Source: Pseudopyrenochaeta lycopersici
Taxonomy: Eukaryota > Ascomycota > Dothideomycetes > Pleosporales > Pseudopyrenochaetaceae
DNA: 64,000 nt
Direction of reading: 5' to 3'
NCBI GenBank assembly: GCA_003313425.1
Contig: NHZP01000026.1
Location: 620,001-684,000 of the forward strand
In this document: in pieces, positions 44,973-56,384 of the stretch
Numbering within the stretch: position 1 is the stretch's first letter
Layout of the letters: the number at the start of each line of letters is the position of its first letter
Program-made: the position numbers and the translations under genes
The notes under the pieces: model-generated
Told to the model about the DNA's origin: nothing
The model's database searches: none
The model's input: the letters and a program-made list of their open reading frames with translations, nothing else

Positions 44973-46742
44973 ATGGCTGATATTGGCATCCATAGGCATA
45001 TAGAGGGTGGTAATGCAGACTTCATTGCTGGTTGTGTTCTCTCAACTTTCGATCTCAAGCCGAGCATACGAGTTACGAACAAACTATCTGTTAAATCTGA
45101 CGCCAACACTATCCTGGTATCATGGCGACGCAGTGCAGGAATAGGTCCATTTATAATAAAAGGTCTTCTGCAATCGATTGCTGGGCCTTTGCGATTCTGC
45201 CACAGGCCTCCTCCAAATGTACAGGGACGTTGGAATGCTAACACGATTGCCGGCTTCTATCAGCCGGAACATGCTCAGGCAGCATTAAAGCACTTCAGCG
45301 GATCGACACAGGTTGAAGTTTGTCTGATATACACAGTCTATTTCACCACTACCAAGGAACTCTCGGACGCCGTTCTCCTAGATGTTGAAGAGATCGCTTC
45401 ACAGACCCCAGAAGCTAGAATAGCTTGGGAAGAGCCCAGGAATGGAATGGTTACACTGCGTCTTTCAGGAATAGATCAAGAGAAAATCGTTGATATGAAG
45501 AAAATCTTCGAAGCTGTTTTCGCTGGTCGCGTTGCTACTGGGGGTCTTCAAACTGCCCGTTACGAGATCTGGCACGACTTCTTCGCTACTCCATCAGGAG
45601 AGATATGGCTGCAGCACCTCGCCCGTGATACTGGTATTATAATCATATGCGACAAGTTGCAGCGGCGTCTACGAATCTATGATCCTGAAGATGGGGATAT
45701 CCACATGGATTATGTGGAGCTCAAACTTGCGGAACGAGTAATCGGACTTGATGCCTGGCAGGAGAGCCATTCGATTAGGTTTGACACAAGAGAATTCAGG
45801 AAATTGATTGCCTCTGATACTGTTGCAAAGGCGCAAGAAAAGCTCGGCAAAGCAAACGTTAGTCTGGACATCCTGAAGAAAGCGCTGGTCCTCCACTGTC
45901 CTCGCCAGACGGCTTGGCTGATTGCATATGAGCTGAACTTGCCTCTACCTCCATCAGTAGCTTTAAGGACAAATTCCGAATGCCCTCAGTGTGGCGAGGC
46001 GACGACAGACATTAGATATGCTACTTGTGGGCATGTGAGCTGCAGAGATTGCTTCGACCATCAGTTGCAAGTGGCATCTTCTGATCTGACAAGCAACCAT
46101 TTCCCCTTGGTGTGCTGGCACGAGAAATGCGCACAACCAATATCCATTCCGGATCTCCGAAAATATGCGACAGGCACAGTGTTCGATGCGCTCCTGAAGA
46201 CCTCTCTGACCTATCATATTCGTTCGTTCCCCAACATCTATCGCAACTGCCGCACACCTGATTGTAGGTCTGTTTACCTTCGCAATGGGTCATACGAGAT
46301 CTTTACGTGTCCAACCTGCTTGACGCAGACGTGCACGCTTTGCCATGCCAGCCCTCATATTGGCTGGTCCTGCACGGAATACGATACCCACCTTCGCAAG
46401 ACGCAGCTGAATGAACATCTGTTAGATACTTACAAAGCTGCGGCAGGCACCAAAGACTGCCCCAAATGCGCAACATTAATCGAGAAAGTTGATGGATGCA
46501 ATCATGTTGAGTGCAGTGGGTGCCACGGCCATATCTGCTGGGTGTGTCTGAAGGTGTTTGCTAAGTCCGATGCGGCATATCAACACATGAATGATACACA
46601 CGGCGGGAATGGACTTGTGGACGAGGAAGGAGAGGACAGCGAGTTTGATAGTGAAGATGAAGACGACGAGGATGACGCTGATGACGAAGAATGGGAGGAT
46701 ACAGAGGACGAAATCGGATATCATGAACCACAATGGTGGTAG
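44973..46742 (+). CDS. RBR (RING-IBR-RING) E3 ubiquitin ligase
   Basis: Probable E3 that passes ubiquitin through a cysteine thioester. A single exon encodes 589 residues from MADIGIHRHIEGGNADFIAG. The first 330 residues are alpha/beta and include segments like the linker before the RBR in large DEAH-helicase/RBR fusion proteins (family comparison from memory). RING1 begins at about 335 (CPQCGEATTDIRYATCGHVS). IBR lies at about 422-470 (CRTPDCRSVYLRNGSYEIFT, CTLCHASPH). RING2 is at about 495-530 (DCPKCATLIEKVDGCNHVEC), with the predicted catalytic Cys in DGCNH. The C-terminus is a long acidic tail of Glu/Asp, ending HEPQWW. No helicase part is present; see findings. Confidence 0.9.
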   Translation: MADIGIHRHIEGGNADFIAGCVLSTFDLKPSIRVTNKLSVKSDANTILVSWRRSAGIGPFIIKGLLQSIAGPLRFCHRPPPNVQGRWNANTIAGFYQPEHAQAALKHFSGSTQVEVCLIYTVYFTTTKELSDAVLLDVEEIASQTPEARIAWEEPRNGMVTLRLSGIDQEKIVDMKKIFEAVFAGRVATGGLQTARYEIWHDFFATPSGEIWLQHLARDTGIIIICDKLQRRLRIYDPEDGDIHMDYVELKLAERVIGLDAWQESHSIRFDTREFRKLIASDTVAKAQEKLGKANVSLDILKKALVLHCPRQTAWLIAYELNLPLPPSVALRTNSECPQCGEATTDIRYATCGHVSCRDCFDHQLQVASSDLTSNHFPLVCWHEKCAQPISIPDLRKYATGTVFDALLKTSLTYHIRSFPNIYRNCRTPDCRSVYLRNGSYEIFTCPTCLTQTCTLCHASPHIGWSCTEYDTHLRKTQLNEHLLDTYKAAAGTKDCPKCATLIEKVDGCNHVECSGCHGHICWVCLKVFAKSDAAYQHMNDTHGGNGLVDEEGEDSEFDSEDEDDEDDADDEEWEDTEDEIGYHEPQWW

Positions 46743-47585
46743 TAGCTATACATTGCTAGCTAAAGGAAACTCGAGCGACTTTGTTTCTGCGATCAGTGGT
46801 GTATTTGGAGTTGTGGCGCTCGGTTGCTCAAGCGGTGCTGGCATTGCACATGCCAGCTCAAGTTTCCGTGCACCAAAGAGTTGAGACTGATCTCAACATT
46901 TTCGAGTAACCCTTTGTCACGCTCGAAAACATGCCTAGCTTTTTCGCCGAAGGTTTCATATTCTTACAGACGTTACACTTGCCGCAATAGCCAATCGGCA
47001 TCTCACGCAGTTGAATACAAACTTGTTCCTGATCAGCATTTGAATGTTCTACAATCAGCATAAAAACGCCACTAAGTCGTGTAATAACGGCTTAGAAGGT
47101 TTGGAAGGGCCCGTGGCCAATCAGATTCGCCAGGGCTTCTGTCCGTACAAATGTGCTGACAAGAACTGCTGACAATTGCACCGGATCGCGGGAACGTCAA
47201 CCATCCGGGTTTGAACTTCATTAGTAACCCACGCTTTTTCTCAGCTTTGAACGTTTCTTACACACATTTTCGCGCGTTATCGGCAGCATTAATCTACTTT
47301 TGGCGCATAAAATTTGCCAATACAACTGAACTTAGCTATTGTTTTCACTCATGTGTCGCAAAACTTTCGTCCGTGGTGCCAAGAATGAGCAATTGCGCCA
47401 TGGGAACAACCGTCGGCGAAATGTATATGTACTGCGTGACAAGACTTCGACTTGGTGTATTCACAACAACATTCTCAGCATCTCCTTCCAAGATAACCGT
47501 CGACCTTTTCTTTGTAGCCTTCCCTGGTTTCAATTTTACTGTTTAATTTCATCCCTCATCATTCAAGCCCCACACTTCGCCCGCT
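46743..47585. other. Intergenic
   Basis: About 840 bases between tandem genes. The last 300 bases are T/C-rich with a CTTCCCTGG-type leader. Short frames only; no supported gene. Confidence 0.4.
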
Positions 47586-48845
47586 ATGGCTGACCAGCGG
47601 AACATCGTTATCGTCGGCGCATCTGCCGCAGGCCTTCAAACAACGCACTATTTTCTGAAGCACATTCTACCCGCTCTCAAAGCCAAGAAGGACGCCAAAT
47701 ACCATGTTTACACCATAGCTCCCTTGTCCAAGTATTACTTCAGGATAGCATCGCCGCGAGTCGCAGCTTCCACAACCCGCATGACTGCTGAACAGATTTG
47801 TTTCGATCTCCCTGAAAATCTCAAGCAATACTCTTCTGAAGACTTCACGTTTATTGAAGCCTCTGCTACTGGCCTCGATGCCGCTACACGAACATTGTTC
47901 TATCAGAACGGCAAGGACTTGGGAGAGCAGCGTCTTTCATACCACGCCATTGTTATTGCGACAGGTAGCAAAACATACCACCCTGCATTTTCATCGAGCG
48001 GCCTCCTCCAAGAGACTCTAGACTCTATCAAATTCACAAATGAGAAAGTGCAGTCAGCAAAAAGCATTGTCATCGCCGGCGGCGGCCCAACAGCCGTTGA
48101 ATTTGCCGGAGAAGTAGGAGAACATCGCAATGGGAAGCCAGGCTGGTTCAGCAACGCCGAGCCAAAGTTGAAGATCACCTTGGTCACTGCGGACAAGCAA
48201 CTCCTACCCGCTCTTCCTCCTTCAGCCGCCAAGGCTGCAGAGCGTAAACTCAAGGCAGTGGGTGTCGATGTAATTTACAACTCCCGCGTGACCGACACCT
48301 CCAACACGAAAGATGGCCGTACAGTCGTCCAGCTCGGCAACGGGGATTCCATCGAGGCAGATTTCTATGTCCCTGCGTTTGGCGTGCAACCAAACTCGTC
48401 GTGGCTACCCAAGGAGTTCTTGAATGAGAGGGGCTACCTCATCACCAATGACGAAACTCTACGCGTTGAACTTGCAGGTCCTCGTGTCTACGCCTTCGGA
48501 GATATAGGGTCATACTCTCGGAACTCGGTCTGGGATATCATTCGCGGCATGCCCGTCCTCTTTACCAACATCAAACGTGACCTACTTTCCTATAATGCCC
48601 TGCTCCCTGACGCAAAGCCAAACGGCAAGGATAGGCTGTTGAAGTCCAATGGAATGGCTGGTCAGATTGTGCCGATTGGATCGGGAGGCGGCGTCGGAGC
48701 AGTCATGGGATGGCGCATTCCAAGTTTCTTTGTCTGGTTGATGAAGGGACGGGATTACATGTTGGCGATGAGTGCTGTGGGGATAGCCAACGGGGATAGT
48801 GTTAAGAAGGAGTTCAAGTGGACGGCGGAAGAGGCTGCGATCTAA
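47586..48845 (+). CDS. AIFM2/FSP1-like NAD(P)H oxidoreductase
   Basis: FAD-dependent pyridine-nucleotide oxidoreductase of the AMID/FSP1 type, which reduces quinones at membranes or lipid droplets. A single exon encodes 419 residues. The FAD site is NIVIVGASAAGLQTTHYFLK (residues 6-25). The NAD(P)H site is SIVIAGGGPTAVEFAGEVGE (about 160). The second FAD-contact motif is RVYAFGDIGSYS (about 302). A loop with FAVGVQP-like sequence (VPAFGVQPNSSW) follows the usual order. The C-terminal part VGAVMGWRIPSFFVWLMKGR is hydrophobic and may attach the protein to membrane, as in fungal relatives. There is no mitochondrial presequence. Physiological acceptor unknown. Confidence 0.9.
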   Translation: MADQRNIVIVGASAAGLQTTHYFLKHILPALKAKKDAKYHVYTIAPLSKYYFRIASPRVAASTTRMTAEQICFDLPENLKQYSSEDFTFIEASATGLDAATRTLFYQNGKDLGEQRLSYHAIVIATGSKTYHPAFSSSGLLQETLDSIKFTNEKVQSAKSIVIAGGGPTAVEFAGEVGEHRNGKPGWFSNAEPKLKITLVTADKQLLPALPPSAAKAAERKLKAVGVDVIYNSRVTDTSNTKDGRTVVQLGNGDSIEADFYVPAFGVQPNSSWLPKEFLNERGYLITNDETLRVELAGPRVYAFGDIGSYSRNSVWDIIRGMPVLFTNIKRDLLSYNALLPDAKPNGKDRLLKSNGMAGQIVPIGSGGGVGAVMGWRIPSFFVWLMKGRDYMLAMSAVGIANGDSVKKEFKWTAEEAAI

Positions 48846-49512
48846 GGAATTTTTGCTTGATTCGATATTGTTTCTTTCCTGCATTCAAGGCGTAGCCAAC
48901 GGCTTGGTGGGTTTCTTTTGTTTAGATCAGTTTCCACACCCATAGATCTTTTGACCACTACAATTTCCTATTGTACTATTGCCCATCCTTGGCGAATCCA
49001 CTTATAATTCTTGTACAACGCCGACATACACCCTGGACAGTACAAACACAAAGGTTTATGGTCTGAAGGTTAATGCACTGGTAGCTATTGTGATGGAATT
49101 CTTGTGATGGACGGCGCGGGCGAAGTTGGTGTCTCTCACTACCCTAGAGGTAACGCGAACAAAAGGTTCATCATGCCGAATCACCAGCTTTTGACGGTAT
49201 CCAAACATGAAACTGAGATTCTGTGAACGGCGTGATGTCTTGGAGGTGCAGATCTAGTTCCGGCAATAGCAGCCGTTTCTCCACACGTGGCGCACGGGCC
49301 GCAGATGCAGCCCAAGCCGCTAACGGTCCTTCCGGAACGACGCGTGCGAACATCTTTGATGGAGCGTGACATTCGCAGCCGGCGCGGCCTTGGATACTTC
49401 ACCACGCTCCTCACGCGCCCATTCTTAGCACCTTGAGTACTGCTATTGCTCTGAATAATCAATGCGACCCGAACTTAACACGTCTTACCGAAATTGAGGA
49501 ACGCGACATACA
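48846..49512. other. Intergenic
   Basis: About 670 bases between tandem genes; no supported feature beyond promoter and 3' end. Confidence 0.4.
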
Positions 49513-51587
49513 ATGGCTGAATACGGCAAACAGACGGTCGCACAGCTGCGGCAGCTACTGAAGGATCGGGGGATACCAAGTACAGGGCTGCAGAGGAAAG
49601 CGCAAATTATTGAGAAGCTGGAGGAGGCAGACGCAGCGGAAACAGCAGCCTCAGAGGCGCCAGAAGCCAGCGACGGCAATCTAGACGCGCCGCCGAGCCC
49701 AGTGGAGCAGGCAGAGCAGGAGGCTGAAGACGACGCCACATCAACGACGCAAGATGTACCTGGTCCTGTGCTCACAGAAGCTGGAGGTATGCATGCGATT
49801 TGAATATCATGGAGTGGAAGGCTAATTCGAGCATAGAACCGGAGGCGCCTTTAATTGACGAGACAGAACCGGCATCGCATCTCGCACCTGCATCGATATC
49901 AGACCCTCTGCCAGAGACAATTTCGCATATAGACAGCGATGTGCCTCCGCCAAATCCGATTAAAGCGATCGAACACCCAGCGGAAGACACCACAGCGGAG
50001 GATGAGCCTGGCGCTTTACAGCCCACCAAAGTGTTCAGCGCACCACCGGCGGACCCTGAGGAGTTAGTTGGTCCCAAGGTCACCGAACCTACAGATAAGC
50101 AGATTGCAAGCGACGAAAAGGAAGGGCTTGCAGATGATGAGCTACCTGACGCTCCTGGGCCGGCTGCGGAAGCGCTTCGTTTCGCGCAACCGGAGCCAGA
50201 AGCACCAAAAGAGAATGCCTACAAGCCGTTAGAAGACAATGCGCCATCGCCCGCGCTGATGGAAAAATTATCGGTCGAGAAGGCTGAGCTCCTTCCCATA
50301 CCTGAGCGATCAACTGCCGAGACTTCAAGATTGAATACTGAAGAACTAGAGGCCGACTCGAAGAAGCGAAAGCGGAGGAGTGCTACACCCGAACTACCTT
50401 CTCAGGACATCAGGGCAAAAAAACATAGGCTCAGTAACGACTCTGCTCCAGAGGTGCACTTGAAAGAGGACGACGATGTGGTCATGGAAGAGAGGCAGCC
50501 TGAAGCGACAAATGCGGCGGCAGGTTATAAAGGGGAGAAAAATCAGCCTGCAGCCGAACAGGACACCAAGCGCGAGAAGAAAGAGAAGGTCTCTCGATAC
50601 AAGGATCTTATGAACGCCAGCACAGAAGACAATTCTCTGGAGGCGATAACAGATGATCGACCGACCGTACCTGCATTACATCCAGTAACAGCTGCTCTAT
50701 ATATTCGCAACTTCATGCGACCCTTACGCCCAGAACCACTTCGCGCACACCTCGTTTCCCTTGCAACACCACCCTCTAGTTCGCCAGACTCGACCATCGT
50801 CAAATCGCTTTTCCTAGACGCAATGAAAACTCATGCACTTGTGTCCTTCGCCAGCACAACTGCAGCATCACGGGTACGAGCATCATTACACGGTTCAATA
50901 TGGCCGCCAGAAGGAAATAGGAAAGAATTGTGGGTCGACTTTATTCCTGATGATTACGTCGATGATTGGATAAAAGAGGAAGAAGATGCAATAGTCGCTG
51001 AAAAAGAAGCACGAGGATCCGGCCGCTCTATGCCGCCGAAGCGCTTTGAAGTTGTGTATCCTGAGTCCACTGACGGCTCCGTAACGGCCGTCTTCCAAGA
51101 AGTCGGATCAAACGCTCCTTCCAATGCGCCTCGCGGTCCACGAGCAAGTATAGATGTTCGCCGGCCGTCTACACTACAACAACCTCCCACATCCTCCACA
51201 TCCGGCGCGCCATCAAAAGACGCACGCCAAGATATAGAAGCATCGTTCAAAACCCTCGACGAGCTTTTTCGCTCCACAATAGCTAAGCCACAACTTTTCT
51301 ATCTTCCTGTATCAGACGAAATCTCGGATGCACGGTTGAAGGAGCTGGATAGCGAGACGAGCAGAGACTGGGCTCCTGGTGAGACAAGGAAAGGTAGAGG
51401 AATTAAGACAGAAATGAAATACAAGTATAGTTTTGATGAAGACGATAGGATTGTAGAGGTTGGCGATGATAGAGGGCCGTGGAGCGAGGGATATAGAGGG
51501 GGAAGAGGTGGAGGCAGGGGGGGTTATAGGGGAAGGGGAGGTGGCGGTGGGTACAGAGGGAGAGGAGGAGACGGGTGGAGAGGCTGA
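49513..51587 (+). CDS. Acinus-like SAP/RRM/RGG protein
   Basis: Probable ASAP/PSAP-complex scaffold tied to spliced mRNPs and chromatin. Two exons, 49513-49786 and 49837-51587, give 674 residues. A SAP DNA-binding domain opens the protein (TVAQLRQLLKDRGIPSTGLQ, about residues 8-40). An acidic disordered region with KKRKRRSATPE follows. An RRM-like fold lies at about 376-455 (ALYIRNFMRPLRPEPLRAHL, SLFLDAMKTHALVSFASTTA-like). The RNPS1-SAP18-binding (RSB) motif is LDELFRSTIAKPQLFYLPVS at about 567, the element that identifies Acinus. The end is a Gly-Arg RGG box (GYRGGRGGGRGGYRGRGG). SAP, RRM, RSB and RGG in that order support the call. Confidence 0.88.
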
Positions 51588-52990
51588 GCAAGTGTGAGCC
51601 CTTGCTCTCGTAAACACCAGCTGCCTCTTAATCCTTGTATGGTCTTGAAAAGCGAATGTATATTTAGATAAAAGCTCTGGAAGCGCAATATTCTGGCATT
51701 ATTACCACTGCTCCACATACCCCTTCACTCCGCAACTCGCCAGGTCAAGTCCAAACTTACCCACTGTATCTCTCCACCTCCTCAGCATATTCTCACACTC
51801 AAAACTCCGCATCGGGCGCCACACCGACGCGCTTGCGTATAGAATCGTATTGCTTCCGCCGCTTCAAAGGAAGTACGCCATGACCAACAACGCCACCATC
51901 TTTGTTTTGTCATTCTTATATAAACAACTTTAAAGCCATAGGGCTGCATGCATTTCACAAATGATGTCCAATGTATTGTGCGGAATAATAGCAATAAAAT
52001 ATTTGGAGCTGGTAGTTGAGGGTTGTGTGAAAATACCATGAGCGGTGGCTAGGGCTATTGGCATCGGAGCAAACCTCACTTCTAGTCCGCGAGCCGCTTA
52101 TGGCACTATAAGTGTTGAGTGAAACTTGACCTATTTAAGACTATTCTATGGAGTCTCGTCATAGCCACGATGCCTGCCGTTTGCCTGCCGAATCGTCCAT
52201 AGTGTCGGGTCGGACTTTCCCTTCGTGGATAGTTTGCAGTGGACTTTCCAACACCTGATTCTTGCGGATTTCGTGCAGGAATGATCGTCGTGCCTAGAAT
52301 TCTTCTAGTCATGTCATCGATGAATCGATGCGGTAGAAACTCCGAATCCGAGGTACCTCTGACTACTGTTGCTTGACAGGTGGATCTTTGGCGCCTTACA
52401 GGTGTTTCACGGTTTGATCTACATCAGGGGTTCAGTTGCCATCTCTTCCGCCAAACAAAGGGAACCCTAGACCGCCATTCTTGGAAGGAGAGATCGGTTT
52501 CGTGAACCGGCCGTCAATATAAGACATTGCAAGGCTGCCGGCTAATTTAATAGAATTGCGGGGTGCATGCTAATTTACTGGCATCAAGCTAAACTACCAC
52601 GAGATCTTGCAGAAGCCAAAATCTCCGTATTCATTTAAGGTAACCGAGAAGGTTAATTCTCCGTTGCCAAGTCTCGTTTCCACACAACCAAGACCCGCTA
52701 CATCCCCTTCAAACAAGCCTCAAGAAAGAAATAGAATGAGGGTGGAATGAGCAGGGAGGTAGTAGGCGGAAAAACATGCGACCAGGGAACTAGGAGCGGG
52801 AGGTAACATAGCTATATAACAATCAAATGCAGCCCAATATCAATCCTGTAGAAGACCATCAGCTTCACACTTCCTTCGTTTGTCCTAGTTCTCTATCGAG
52901 CTTTCGAGCTGTTTCGTTCTTTATATCTAGGTGCTGTGCATCGATTTCTTTCTTTGAAACCACATTCATTGGCATCTTCAAAACTACAAG
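51588..52990. other. 1.4-kb intergenic stretch
   Basis: Between tandem genes. The distal part holds the promoter of the secreted HExxH gene with a TATATAA at 52813-52819. The rest has only short overlapping frames; no supported gene. Confidence 0.4.
52813..52819 (+). promoter_or_regulatory. TATA box of the secreted HExxH gene
   Basis: TATATAA about 175 bases before the start codon, followed by a T/C-rich leader (TTCGTTCTTTATATCT). Spacing suggests a 5' leader of over 100 nt. Confidence 0.45.
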
Positions 52991-53993
52991 ATGAAGTACT
53001 CACTCGCTATCTCTGCCCTCGCGGCCACCACTTTCGCCGGAGCCATCCCCGTAGACGTACACCAGCAACTCAGTCGCCGTGCCGCTGATCCCCAGCCTGT
53101 CTGCAAGTTCGATGAGTTCAGCTTCAACGACAGCAATGCATGGGACAACGTCACCCCTGCAGAATCCAAGCGCGACTTGAGCCAGACAACCTGGAACCCT
53201 CCTTCCAACCTTGTCAAGCCCCTTAAGGAGGTTTGGGACCATCAATTGAAGACTTACAACAATGGTCAACCTTTTGCCTTCAAGAACTATGGCTACGACC
53301 AAGTCATGGCCGCCAAGGGCAAGATCAACTACTGCGTCCGTTGGGAGGGTTCGGCCAAGGTGTCCGCTGCCCAGCGAACTCAGGTTGAGGCTTCGATTCG
53401 CAAACAATTCAACAAGTGGATTGCGATCCTTGCTGGCTTTGAGGGATGGCCATATAAGACCGTCGACGTGAACGTTGTCGGTTGGGCCGTCAGGGACAAA
53501 TCCATTCTCGAAGGTGATGTCAGCAAGATTGATGTATACACCGATAAGGATGGAGAGGGTATCCCGCAGTGTGCTGAGTCCTGTGGACGATTCTTCCACC
53601 AGGACAACAACTACAGCGGATGCAAGGGTGGCGCTGCTCGTCACTACGGTAAGCTCTGCCCTTCTAATCACAACTTATCACCGCAGATTTGACTGACAAA
53701 ATGTAACAGATCAGTCCCTGTGGCTCACACCTGGCTTTGGCGGCGGTGCCGGCGGTGACTGGGGCCAGCGCATCGCACAGGAATACTTCTTGCAGAACAT
53801 CAACGCGGAGGACATCCATATCCTGCTCCACGAGATCGGCCACACCTTCGCGCTCGACGACTTCTATGACTGGACCCCGACCGGCGTGACAAACTTCATT
53901 ATGCTTGCTGGTAGCTCAACAAAGATCACTGAGTTTGATGCCTGGATGGCGCGTGACTGGTGGAGGAACCTCAAGGTCCAGCGCAAGTGGTAG
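52991..53993 (+). CDS. Secreted HExxH zinc-metallopeptidase-like protein
   Basis: Predicted extracellular metallopeptidase or binding protein. Two exons, 52991-53648 and 53710-53993, join in frame (G|AT) to give 313 residues. The start MKYSLAISALAATTFAGAIP is a signal peptide, and LSRRAADP offers a Kex2-type processing site. The zinc motif HEIGHTFALDD (about residue 269) has the HExxH core with a downstream acidic pair. TNFIMLAGSS places a Met in a Met-turn-like position, as in metzincins. Four or more Cys (KINYCVRW, PQCAESCGRF, SGCKGG) suggest disulfides. Relatives in ascomycetes are often labelled only as hypothetical or cellulose-binding-like. Protease activity is inferred, not shown. Confidence 0.82.
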
Positions 53994-54405
53994 ATGGGTT
54001 CGAGAACGAGGTAGATCCCGGGAGACCAGGTCGGAGGAACTGCGGATATGGATGTGGAGATTTCCAAACCTTCTTGTGAATAACAGTTTTTTGCCTTCAG
54101 TATATACTTTTTGAAAACAATCAGAGGTTGTTTCCTACTTCATTAGAGCTATTGGATTGCTTGACTTGAGAGTTGTAATGTGCACATTGTAAAGGTTACC
54201 AGTTTGGCAATTTGCCAATGTTTCATGATCGTTGCCCATTGCGAAAGGAGGGGCTGCGTCTAACATTGCCGCTCTTTCCTACAGTTTAATAGCTCTTGGC
54301 TCATACTGCGCAATGTTTCCAGTAGAGTGATAGAAGGTGCGTGTCTAATCGACATGAACGACAAAATCTTACAAGCTGGTGTGCTAGAGCCACAACAGCC
54401 CCATC
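53994..54405. other. Intergenic
   Basis: About 410 bases between tandem genes; nothing beyond 3' end and promoter. Confidence 0.4.
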
Positions 54406-55666
54406 ATGGCCATTAATTGCGAAAGCGAGCGTTTCGAGCGTGAGCTGATTCTTGAAGATGGCCTTGCCAAAGAAATAACTTTCCATCTCCTCGCACTCAA
54501 CCTCTGCTGCGTTTTCTCTTGCATCGCCATCGCCCTCTCCGTTTGGCACATCTTTCGGCACGCTTTACACTACCTACGACCCTACGAGCAAAAGTACATT
54601 ATTCGAATTCTGGCCATGATCCCGATCAACGCTCTTACTTCTTTCCTGGGCTACGTCTTTTACCGGAACTCAGTTTATTGGGAGCTCATCCGAGGTTGCT
54701 ATGAAGCGTATGCAATTGCGAGCTTCTTTACGCTATTGTGCCATTATGTTGCACCGACTTTGCATGAACAAAAGAGGTATTTGAGGCATGTGAGGCCGAA
54801 GAATTGGGCGTGGCCATTGAATTGGCTACAAAATGTCACTGGAGGGGAGGGGAAGGGATGCCTAAGAAAACCTCGGAGCGGCTTGACGTGGTTCAACGCA
54901 TGGATCTATTTCTTGCGTGATACTAGCACTTGCTGACAATGAGCAGATCGTCTATGTGGGGGTGTATCAGTATTGCATTGTCCGTCTGATCTTCACCATT
55001 GTGGCCGTCATTTCTCAAGCACAGGGCAAATATTGCCAGAGTTCCAAGCACCCTCAATTCGCCTCTCTCTGGGTGTCTGCCTTCGAAGGTATTTCTGTTA
55101 TCATTGCCATGTACTGTCTCGTACAGTTTTACATTCAGCTGAAGGAGGACCTGGCATCACACCGTCCTTTCCTCAAAGTGCTCAGCATCAAACTCGTCAT
55201 CTTTCTCTGCTTTTGGCAGAGTTTTCTTATCGCGCTTCTCACAACTGAGCATGGCCCACTTAGACCCAACAAAATGGTCGCGGGACCTGATTTACGAATC
55301 GGCATTCCGTGTTTACTTGTCTGCGGCGAGATGTCGCTCGTCGCATTCTTGCACCGCTGGGCATTTCCTTGGACGACGTACGATATAGACAGCTTGCCCA
55401 GACGCCCGAGTCAGTGCTATGCTTGCGGCCCAAACGAAGCCATGATGGAGGCCATCTACCCTTGGGATTATGCCAAAGCTGCTGCCCGTGGTGTTCGATG
55501 GCTTTTCCATGGTGTGCGTTTCCGGAAAGATGATCCGTTGTACCAAGACGAAATGATGCCAGGTGCAGAAGACAAGTTATGTGCTAGGTTGCGTACGGAC
55601 GCGCAAACTGATTCTGAGCATGCTCGAATCAGAAGACGCAAAGACAGGAGAAGAAGAACAGCTTAA
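54406..55666 (+). CDS. TMEM184/Ost-alpha family (DUF300) membrane protein
   Basis: Seven-helix membrane protein of the organic-solute-transporter alpha/TMEM184 family; substrate or partner unknown. Two exons, 54406-54897 and 54947-55666, give 403 residues. The 49-nt intron has a GC donor and a TTGCTGAC branch site; splicing restores SGLTWFN|IVYVGVYQYC, the family motif. Helices: FHLLALNLCCVFSCIAIALS, IIRILAMIPINALTSFLGYV, EAYAIASFFTLLCHYVAP, the post-intron IVRLIFTIVAVIS, ISVIIAMYCLVQFYIQL, LVIFLCFWQSFLIALL and GIPCLLVCGEMSLVAFLH. YEAYAIASFF and FLCFWQSF are signature blocks. A basic, Arg-rich cytosolic tail ends the protein. Confidence 0.9.
54898..54946 (+). other. 49-nt GC-AG intron
   Basis: Donor AAC|GCATGG, acceptor TGAGCAG|ATC. 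This is the only pairing that keeps the frame and the family motif WFNIVYVGVYQY. The donor is a poor match to the usual GCAAGT, so it is worth checking with transcripts. Confidence 0.7.
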
Positions 55667-56384
55667 GAAAACCCTAGAACGTGAGTGGCAAGTAAAATAG
55701 TGGGATGGAGACGCCGGGAAGATTCGTATAGTGGATGTACAAGACCTGGATAACAACAAAATATCTGTATGGTTGATAAAGGGTTGCGGTTTCCATGCCT
55801 GCCAAAGGGTAATTCAATCAAGAGTATCAAACCATTGATACCGCTTTAAGTACAGTTTCGAGAATATAGAATAGAAGTAAGCTCTCAAGCTAATGCGCGT
55901 GGTTACTCGTGAGTACACCTACCTTAGGATTAAGTTGGGTAAGTTGTGTCATGACGAACACGTTGACCTGATTGAAGAGAACTCTAGCAATCTCAAATGA
56001 CAGAAGCATAGGAAATCGGCGTATCTAGTTTGTGATGATTGACAGAATGCTGAGGGAAGTCAAGAGTACAAGAGCTAGACGAGCTGGGAGGTCGGATGCA
56101 CCTACCACTTCCGTCATGCGAACGGTCGTTCCAGTCGTGCTTCAAACCTCACCCAGCATCTGGTGCTCGTTACGATCGCGCCTTCCCAATAACTGCCTGC
56201 AGAACCCCTCCGCCTTAACGCGAATCATTCCGGAACTGTTCGGTTTAATGGATTCGCAGCCGAGCAGGCACGGGAATGCGGGGAGTTTTCGCTGTGGGCT
56301 GCCTGTATTTGACCCAAGCGACGCCGCTCGTGTCGAGACGAGACGATCCTGATTCTTCCACACCTTTCCCCACATTTCATCACA
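55667..56384. other. Intergenic
   Basis: About 720 bases upstream of the Zn2Cys6 factor. Short frames only; no supported gene. Confidence 0.4.

Noticed and set aside
53000..53671. 223-codon minus-strand frame
   Set aside because: Antisense to the secreted HExxH gene, which has signal peptide, splice sites and zinc motif.
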